From Bactrocera neohumeralis (taxonomy: Eukaryota; Arthropoda; Insecta; Diptera; Tephritidae), in NCBI RefSeq assembly GCF_024586455.1, contig NC_065921.1:80970163-81034162 (forward strand): a stretch of 64,000 nucleotides of DNA, read 5' to 3'. Below the pieces are notes generated by a model. The model worked only from the letters and a program-made list of their open reading frames with translations, did no database searches and was not told the DNA's origin. The position numbers and the translations under genes are program-made. Shown in pieces: positions 56,376 through 64,000 of the stretch (positions within the stretch are counted from its first letter, which is position 1; each line of letters opens with the position of its first letter).

Positions 56376-59300
56376 ATGACATCATACGAGCGAACTGTAT
56401 GTAACAATAATGGCAATAGCAGCAATAGCGAAAAGTTGCGCAGTAATGGCAGCTGCAGCAACAGCAGCTCCTTCACGAGAGCCGAAGCGATAAGTAACAG
56501 CACAAACAGCAGCAACAGTAGCAGAAATCTACTGCAATTCTTCGCTATTGTATTCGTGTGTGTGGCCTGTTACTGGAATAGTGCGCAATGTGAGTTGGTC
56601 TTCGACGATATTAGCGCTGTGCGCGATAATAAAGACCTACGCTCGTACACGCCGCTACGTAATATATTTCTCAACGATTTCTGGGGTACGCCAATGCGCA
56701 AAGAGCAATCGCATAAATCATATCGACCGTTAACAGTGCTCACCTTTCGTTTCAACTATTGGCTGCACGAACTTCAACCATATGGCTATCACATAGTAAA
56801 TATGCTCTTACATATTGTTGTTTGTCTGTTGTGGCGTCGTGTTTGCAGACTATTACTATTGCATTGCGCCGGCGCTGTGGGAGCATCTACATTGGCGTTA
56901 ATACAACGTTGTAATATGTTGCGTATAAACACTTGTAGCTTCTTGGCAGCACTCTTATTCGCTGTACATCCCATACACACAGAAGCCGTTACAGGTGTAG
57001 TCGGACGTGCCGAATTACTCTCCTCGATATTCTATTTGTGTGCATTTCTCGCATATGCCGGCGCTGTTAACACGTCAACGACGCTGCTACATCGTCAACA
57101 GTCGTCAGTGCATCAACAGCAACAGCAGCATCAGCAGTCGGGTAAGAGGCAACGCACACGCTGGTCGGTACTATGTTGCACTTTTGGCGCTTGCTTATTA
57201 GCCTCGATGCTGTGTAAGGAGCAAGGCATCACTATAGCGGGTATTTGCGTCGCCTATGAATTGTTCGTGGTGCAGCAGTTGCGCCCACTTGAGTTGTGGC
57301 TGTGTGTGCAGCGTTTATTTGAGGATCGTACGCGTATCTTGACGCCGCAACATGTAGCCAAAAGTCCGACAGTCGCAGCAGTTAGTGCATCACCAACGGC
57401 CGGCGTGTATAATCGTGTGAGCGGTATTTGGCATGGTACTTTGTTGCGTCGCTTGGGGTTCCTCGTCTGCATTACGTTTGCCCTGTTGGTTGGACGTGTG
57501 TACGTGATGGGTTCGCAATTGCCAGTCTTTACGCGTTTCGATAATCCCGCTTCGGCAGCAGCGACACCAACGCGTCAGCTTACATTTAGTTACCTGATTT
57601 ACTTGAACTTGTGGCTGATGCTGTTTCCTTGCAATCTGTGCTGCGATTGGACTATGGGTGAGCTTAAATATATACCTTTGTAGACTAGTAGCCGCGGTAG
57701 CTAATGTGCTTTCACAAAACTTATAATGAAAAAATATTGCAATTTATATTTAAACCACCAAAATTTAAGGAAAAATGTTAGGAAACGTTAATTTTTTTTA
57801 AGTTTTCGAAATTTTTTTCTAACTAAATGCAAGTGGTTATATAAATATAAAAAAAGTATGTTAAAATTCGATTAGAAATACGAAAATACTTTTTCGACTA
57901 TCCAATTTGCACTGTTGAAATAATATCTCTAGCGGTAAAATGGCAAAAAGTTGTCAACTAAAATGGTACATATTTGTATATTTATTTATCAATATAAATA
58001 AAAACAAGAAAAAACGTTAACTTCGGCTGCACCGAAGCTAATATACCCTTCACAGATTACATTGGTGCCTTAGAAAATAATTTATGCCAAATTTCGTAAA
58101 TATATCTTGTCAAATGCAAAAGTTTTCCATACAAGAACTTGATTCCGATCGTTCAGTTTGTATGGTAGCTATATGCTATAGTTAACCGATCTGACCAATT
58201 TCTTCGGAGGTTACATTGTTTCCTTAGATAGTAATCTATACCAAATTTGGTGAAGATATATTGTCAAATGTGAAAGTTTTCCATACAAGAACTTGATTCC
58301 GATCGTTCAGTTTGTATGGTAGCTATATGCTATAGTTAACCGATCTGACCCATTTCTTCGGAGATTACATTGTTTCTATGGAAAATAATCTATGCCAAAT
58401 TTGGTGAAGATACATTATCAAATGTGAAAGTTTTCCATACAAGAACTTGATTCCGATCGTTCTGTTTATATGGCAGCTATATGTTATAGTGCTCCGATAT
58501 CGGCATCGTAGAGAAATTGATGTTTGCAAAATTTCAAAATGATATCTTAAAAAATGAGGGACTAGTTCGTATATATACAGACAGACGGACAGACAGACAG
58601 ACGGACACGGCTAAATCGACTCAGCTTAACATACTGATCATTTATATATGGTACCATCAAATCGCGGCGCCCCAAGAATCGTAATATTGCCTTATAGTAT
58701 ATATACTTTATAGGGTCTCCGACGCTTCCTTCTGGGTGTTACAAACTTCGTGACAAACTTAATATACCCTGTTCAGGGTATAAAAATAAGTTAGAATTCG
58801 ATTAGGAATACAAAAATACTTTTTCGGCTACTCAATTTATACTGTTGGAATAATATCTCTAGCGGAAAAATGGCAAAAAGTGGTCGACCAAAATGATACA
58901 TACATTTGTATTTGTACATATAAATGTAAAAAAATTAAAAATTTTTGAAGTTTGATTAGAAATACGAAAAGACTTTTTCGACTACCCAATATATTATACT
59001 ATATTTGTTGAAATTAAGCCCGACGATTTAGACTATTTATTTAATTCGCCTAACATGTCTATTTCTACGCTGTTCATTTCAGGCACCATACCACTGATCG
59101 AGGGCTTTAGCGACGCACGCAATTTGGCCACCGTAGCGACATTCGCCTCGCTAGCCGCAGTGACGTGGCACGCTTGTACGACACGAAATTTAATGCACTC
59201 TCGCGTGCTACTGATGGGACTGGCCTGGCTGGCGTTACCCTTCCTACCCGCTTCGAATTTATTCTTTCACGTTGGCTTCGTGATTGCCGAGCGTATACTG

Positions 59301-60794
59301 TACATGCCCTCCATGGGTTATTGTCTCCTGATAGCCTACGGCTATATGCAATTGGAGGAGTATTTGCGCGTTAAAATCGCAATTGCGCGGCGCTTTCTGC
59401 AATTAGCACTCGGTTTGTTGTTGCTAACGCATGCATTGAAGACATTTGAGCGCAATAAAGACTGGCGTACAGAGTATACGTTATTTATGTCAGGCGTACA
59501 TGTGAACGGACGCAATGCGAAACTGTTCAATAATGTTGGTCACGCGCTCGAAAATGAGCAACGCTACGCTGAGGCGTTAACGTACTTCCAACAAGCGGTA
59601 CGCATACAACCCGACGATATTGGCGCGCACATCAATGTAGGACGCACTTATAATAATCTGCAGCAATACGAACAAGCCGAATTCGCGTATCGCCAAGCCA
59701 AATCTTTATTTCCGCAAGTGAAACCGGGTGAGAGTTATCAGGCGCGCGTAGCGCCGAATCATTTAAATGTATTCATAAATTTGGCACAACTGATAGCGCG
59801 CAATCGTACGCGCTTGGAAGAAGCTGATCTGTTATATCGGCAGGCGATAAGTATGCGCGCCGACTATGTACAAGCGTACATCAATCGTGGTGATATATTG
59901 ATGAAACTGAATCGCACCGCGCAAGCGCAAGAAGTTTACGAAAAGGCGCTACTGTACGACAGTGAGAATGCTGATATTTATTATAATTTGGGTGTGGTAT
60001 TTTTGGAGCAGGGTAAAAGTGCGCAGGCGCACGTCTACTTCAACAAAGCAATCGAATTATATCCCGAACACGAACAAGCATTACTCAATTCCGCCATACT
60101 ATTGCAAGAGCATGGCGGTGCAGAAGCGCGTGAATTGTCGCGCATGCGCCTCTTCAAGGTGTTGGATAAGGATGCGAACAATGAGAAGGTCTATTTCAAT
60201 TTGGGCATGCTGGCCATGGACGAATCGAATTTCGACGAAGCGGAACAATTTTTTAAACGCGCTATACATTTGCGTGCCGACTTTCGTAGTGCGCTCTTCA
60301 ATTTAGCATTACTATTGGCCGATGCGAATCGACCGTTGGACGCAGTACCGTACCTGAATCAGCTAATACGTCATCATCCTGCACATATAAAAGGTTTAAT
60401 ACTACTCGGTGATATCTATATAAATCACATGAAGGATCTCGACGCAGCGGAGCAATGTTATCGCAGTATATTACGTTTCGAACCGCACAACATACAGGGC
60501 TTACACAATTTATGTGTTGTATTTGTGGAGCGTAAGCGTTTGGCGCGCGCCGCTGCCTGTTTACGCTATGCGCATCATTTAGCGCCACACGAGGATTATA
60601 TTCTACGTCATTGGCAAATTGTACAGCAACGCTTACAGAAGATAACTAAGTTACCTGAAACATCGCCGGAACGGCAAATTGCCTATGCTGAGTATGAGCC
60701 TGATGAGTTCAGGGTGTTGTCAAACAAAGTGGCTAGTAAGACTCACACTAATATGAATGAAGACAACAAACAACAACAACACCATCGTCGGTAA
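56376..60794 (+). CDS. Tmtc3: TMTC3-type O-mannosyltransferase (transmembrane + TPR)
   Basis: ER multipass enzyme of the TMTC family, which O-mannosylates cadherin domains using dolichol-phosphate-mannose. Coding exons are 56376-57657 and 59083-60794, joined in phase 1 (split Gly codon; GTGAGC donor, TTTCAG acceptor) across a 1425-bp intron, giving 997 residues. A Ser/Asn-rich N-terminus precedes TM1 (about 53-70). The luminal loop has the acidic FDDISAVRDN motif, and HPIHTEAVTGVVGRAELL follows. The TMTC core NLCCDWTMG|TIPLIEGF spans the junction, then PASNLFF..GFV.AERILYMPSMG. TPR repeats run from about 572 to 960 (NAKLFNNVGHALENEQRY..., then several NxGxxxxxQ units). Text such as NVGRTYNNL and APNHLNVFINLAQLI fits TMTC3 better than TMTC1, 2 or 4, which I judge from memory. 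The intron holds tandem mariner ends and a mini-me element. AATAAA lies at 60870. Confidence 0.9.
57861..58989 (+). mobile_element. Tandem mariner 3' ends split by a mini-me element
   Basis: Three successive mariner 3' termini lie in one orientation. An ITR end at 57861-57906 is directly followed by the transposase C-terminal text of a second unit (57907-58006), which is interrupted by a mini-me element and finishes with its ITR at 58788-58835. A third unit (58836-58989) runs from the C-terminal codons (ACTGTTGGAATAATATCTCT) to ITR CTACCCAA, followed by TA. Each unit is only the last 150 bp or so of the element, so the array cannot encode transposase. Confidence 0.72.
58007..58787 (-). mobile_element. 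Mini-me element with 154-bp internal tandem repeats
   Basis: The reverse orientation of the element at 39650-40465. The left end is AACAAGAAAAAACGTTAAC followed by TTCGGCTGCACCGAAGC. Three internal marks (TGGTAGCTATATG or variant) lie at 58163, 58317 and 58471, again exactly 154 bp apart. The GACAGACGGACAGACAGAC microsatellite and the core TCGACTCAGCTTAACATACTGATCATTTA follow in that order on the plus strand. The right end is ATACCCTGTTCAGGGTAT. It lies within TMTC3 intron 1. Confidence 0.82.
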
Positions 60795-61566
60795 GAACGA
60801 CCACTAAACAGTAGCAGTTAAGAGCGTCATATAATGCTGAGTAAGTTGAAAAGATATTCATTGAAAATGAATAAAATGAAAAACAAAAACATTTTAGAAA
60901 TTAAGTGCCGGCTTTTACATTAACATATACAAAGATATATGTATGAACATATGAATAATTATTGAAGGCAACTAAGTACGTACTTAAATTGAAATGTACG
61001 GCTTTTGAATAGTGTATGCGCTGTATTTTATTTGTTGGTCAATTAGAATGTCAATGCATATAATTTTATTTTATATTGACTGCAAGTTTATATTATTGAT
61101 AAAAAAGTACGAAATGGTTGGTAGCAGAGCTAATCCGTATATGTTGTTGTTTAGCGGAAGAAAACATTTCTGAAGTCATTTGAAGGAATGCTGCCGGTTT
61201 GACAGTGCTTGGCGGCTTAAAAATTCGGTTGCGTTCCGTTTAACTAGATCGTAAATTATGGTCAGTGGTGTCGACCGAACCGTTGGTGCAACCGATTAAA
61301 ATTTTAGTTCGGCGTAGATCTGTCAGCTCAGTAGAAATCCTTAGAGTATTATCTGAGTATGTTTTCTTCGCTAGAAAAACAAAAACTGTTTTTTAATAGG
61401 TACATATTTTAAAACTGTTGGTTATTTTACATTACAAAATTGGTACTTCGTATTCACAGGGGGTTTTACCACAACGTAAAGAAAAGTTTCTGCACACAAT
61501 AAATTTAAGTTAAGTTGATATTTTATTTATTAAAATTATTTTTTGAACCAAGTACATAAATTAATG
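60795..61566. other. TMTC3 3' UTR and spacer
   Basis: It contains the TMTC3 3' UTR with AATAAA at 60870 and then about 650 bp without a recognised feature up to the Tc1-like element. Confidence 0.45.
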
Positions 61567-62518
61567 GAGCAAAAAAATAGCAGTATTTCAGTTTATTATA
61601 ACTTAATTACCTCTTACGGCAAAAATAAATGGTAATTGATATTTAATTTTATTGATCACATTAATATTTAGTTGCATTGCCATTATTTTTTATGACTGCA
61701 ACACATCTGTCCTTCATGGAGTCCACAAGGCGACGACATCTTTCCAATGGAATGTTATACCATGCCTTTTGAACTACTTCCCATAAATCCTTGTTATTTG
61801 TTGGTTTTTCATCCCAAACGGCTTTCTTTAGATCAGTCCGTAAGTTCTCAATTGGATTGAGGTCTGGCGATTGAGCTGGCCACTCCATAACCTCAATTCT
61901 ATTCTCTCGAAAGCATTCTTTTGCCACTTTACTAGTATGTTTTGGATCATTGTCTTGTTGCATGATCCATTTCAGTGGCATACTGTCTTCGGCATAAGGA
62001 AGCATATTAGTTTGCAAAATATTCACATACAGATGTTGATCCATTATTTTTTCAATGAGCCGTATCGGACCAACACCATGATAGGAAAAACATGCCCATA
62101 CCATAATAGATGATCCACCATGTTTAAGGGTTTTCCTTGTATACCTTGGATCATATTCTTTATTAGGTGGACGTCTCACATATTCCCTTGATCCTTTCCC
62201 ACCATAGAGAACCATTTTGCTTTCATCGGTCCAAAGAATATTTCGCCACTTTTGGAGTGGCCACAACAAGTGATCGTGTGCAAACTTTAGTCTTTTGTCA
62301 ATGTGATTTTTTTTCAAAAGAGGAACTTTGCGGGGGCTCCGAGCATACAAATTATTATCGCTCAAACATCGTCCAACCTACCGTTATTCGAACATGACTA
62401 ACTGCGAATACTAGTGTTAGTAAACGCTTTAGAAAAAGAAAAAATGAAAACACTTAAAAATAGTAAAACTACAGTGGTAGATAGTATGTCCTTCAAGGGG
62501 CTGCTATTATTTTTCTCG
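61567..62518 (-). mobile_element. Tc1-like element, transposase N-terminus missing
   Basis: The minus-strand frame 62365-61661 (234 codons open) encodes the complete catalytic half of a Tc1 transposase: WTDESKM (first Asp), QQDNDPKHTSK (second Asp) and SPDLNPIENL (Glu), with exactly 34 residues between the second Asp and the Glu (DD34E). It starts at PRKVPLLKKNHI, after the paired-type DNA-binding domain; a TAG closes the frame just upstream, so the N-terminal half is absent. Short imperfect inverted ends (GAGCAAAAAAATAGCAG at 61567; its near-complement at 62501-62518) suggest an internally deleted element of about 950 bp. The frame uses a TTG as its first codon, so no functional start is evident. 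Confidence 0.85.
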
Positions 62519-62529
62519 CAACTGATATA

Positions 62530-64000
62530 AATATATAAAATTAAAATAATATTTCCGATTAGCGAAAAAACTCCAATTCGCCACTAATGCGTTTAAAGTT
62601 TTTCACGAAGATACAATAGGAATGCAAAATTATTCTTTTTTGCTTACAAAAAAAAAAAAAAATTTAATTTAAAAAAAGTAGCCGAATTGAATATGTCTAA
62701 TAAACCTGTGCTGCCAGGTTTTGTACGGTCTCAAGCGCTTAAACCTTTTTATCTACTATTATTTTGTTAATAATTGCAATTTATTAATTGTTATTTAATT
62801 ATTGTTTATAATTGTAAATTAATTATTTTTTCTTGCCTTCCTGACAAAAATTTTAGCATTTTTTTCTATTTTTTTTTAACAAAATTTAACTATTATTTAT
62901 TCATTTAAACATTTATTTGTTGTTATTAATATGACACGTTTGCGATTTATTTTTTTTGTTTGGCAAAGATTTACGAAAATGTTCTTAGGTGTTCAAAAAG
63001 CGATTCGAGGTTTAAAAGGCTCGTGACTAAATTTTTCATGGAACACTTTCTTAATTCTTTCTTTTGGCTCAACATCTGTTTCTGTATTGTTAAAACATAT
63101 AGTCCATCAATGAATATATTCATTGGCCTTGCATTCCTTCTTTATGAGCGCCATACGCCATTGAGTATTCGGAAGGAGATTTATATTATCACAAACTCTG
63201 ATTTACTTTAAGTTTCTACAATTTCTTTTACACAACTCGGAATCAATTTAAGTATATATGGTTTATTTCACAAAATCGGATTTATCTTTAGTTTGCATCG
63301 TTTATTTTTCGCAAGATCGGATTTGGTTTTAGTCTATACGGCGATCAGGAGTAAAACGTCTTGATTTGTCGGCTGTTAGTATTGAAGCAGTCTTTTTTTG
63401 CAAATCGCGGTTTTATTAAGAGCTGCAAAGATATTTGAATAAAGCTTAATTTTATGACAAAATACTTAATGAACTGGAGCTTGTAATCCTGAGCTCTCGT
63501 TCTGATTCCCGTCTTGTTTCCTTGATTCCTGCTTTCTGGATCTTTAGTAAATTTCCGGTTTATTCACAATGAATTGAACTGAACCGAACTTGTTAAATGT
63601 TCGTCTCAGTCCTTTAAACCTGTTGCGATTATAATCTGATCGCTTTGGATTTGTCGGCGAGGCATCAAAAAAATATTTGATTTACCAGGGCTTAACATTT
63701 GCTTTGATCCTTGAGCTTCAATATTGCTCAGCAATGCTCTTTCATTTTTTGAGACTTATAATACTTGCGCTTGATCTCTTTGTAGTCGAAGGACCAACTG
63801 TTTGTGTTGCCTGTATGCTTCTTTCTACAGGACGTTTTATTTTTGGCTTGAGCTTTTCCTTCTGCTCAAAGCACCAAATGACCTAGCATTAATTCTTTAT
63901 ACTTAATTGAAGTTGAAGAGTACACTCTAACTGGAGTTGCTTTTTTAAATGGATTTCAGCTTCAAAGTCGATTTTCTTGTAACTTGTATATACACATTTA
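62530..64000. other. A+T-rich right flank
   Basis: No gene is recognised. An imperfect four-fold tandem with a period of about 40 bp lies at 63190-63350, marked by CACAA(A)NTCNGATTT-like words. Short frames at 62960-63211 and 63677-63886 have no recognisable motif. Confidence 0.45.
63190..63350. repeat. Imperfect ~40-bp tandem repeat, four units
   Basis: Related words CACAAACTCTGATTT, CACAACTCGGAAT, CACAAAATCGGATTT and CGCAAGATCGGATTT start at 63190, 63231, 63269 and 63310. Each is followed by a T-rich TTTAGT...GTTTATTT-like tail. Units are strongly diverged. Confidence 0.5.

Noticed and set aside
56116..56515. Minus-strand Leu-rich frames
   Set aside because: Antisense to the TMTC3 leader and Ser/Asn-rich N-terminus.

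Overview
The window looks like nuclear DNA of a higher fly, most likely a true fruit fly (Tephritidae) or a close relative. It is A+T-rich, has short introns, and carries at least seven clearly recognisable insect genes separated by long stretches of transposon debris. From memory, several of the Drosophila counterparts lie in polytene division 57 of arm 2R, so this may be a conserved neighbourhood; I cannot check that here.

Layout, left to right. (1) 301-6088: an HMG-box chromatin gene (HmgD/HmgZ type) whose non-coding 5' region is present twice. The downstream copy (3659-5607) leads into the real HMG coding exons. The upstream copy (301-2157) ends, to within a base or two, at its 3' splice site, and there it is joined to a mariner element with an intact transposase frame. 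This possible HMG-promoter/transposase chimeric gene is the most unusual object here. (2) 7648-9023 (-): Tango11/Mff, the mitochondrial and peroxisomal fission adaptor. (3) 10281-12478 (+): Lamin B receptor. (4) 14237-15831 (-): Xbp1, with the two IRE1 hairpins and both overlapping reading frames (XBP1u and XBP1s) visible. (5) 15832-26625: a transposon-littered intergenic region. (6) 26626-50221 (+): Magi, two WW and four PDZ domains, with an 18.3-kb first intron holding nested mariners, mini-me elements, LINE fragments and a nine-unit 117-bp minisatellite. (7) 51626-52128 (-): mago nashi. (8) 56376-60794 (+): the TMTC3-type O-mannosyltransferase, with a 1.4-kb intron containing tandem mariner 3' ends split by a mini-me element. 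(9) 61567-62518 (-): an N-terminally truncated Tc1-like element, followed by unannotated A+T-rich DNA.

The host genes do not form one pathway. They cover chromatin and nuclear envelope (HMG, LBR), ER stress and ER glycosylation (Xbp1, TMTC3), mRNA localisation and the exon junction complex (mago), junction scaffolding (Magi) and organelle fission (Tango11). All multi-exon models were built by hand from splice signals, with reading phase checked across every junction. 5' and 3' UTR exons are mostly not resolved. Element family names (mellifera-type mariner, mini-me/DINE-like, DUF4817-type) are recognised from memory and need a Repbase or Pfam search.
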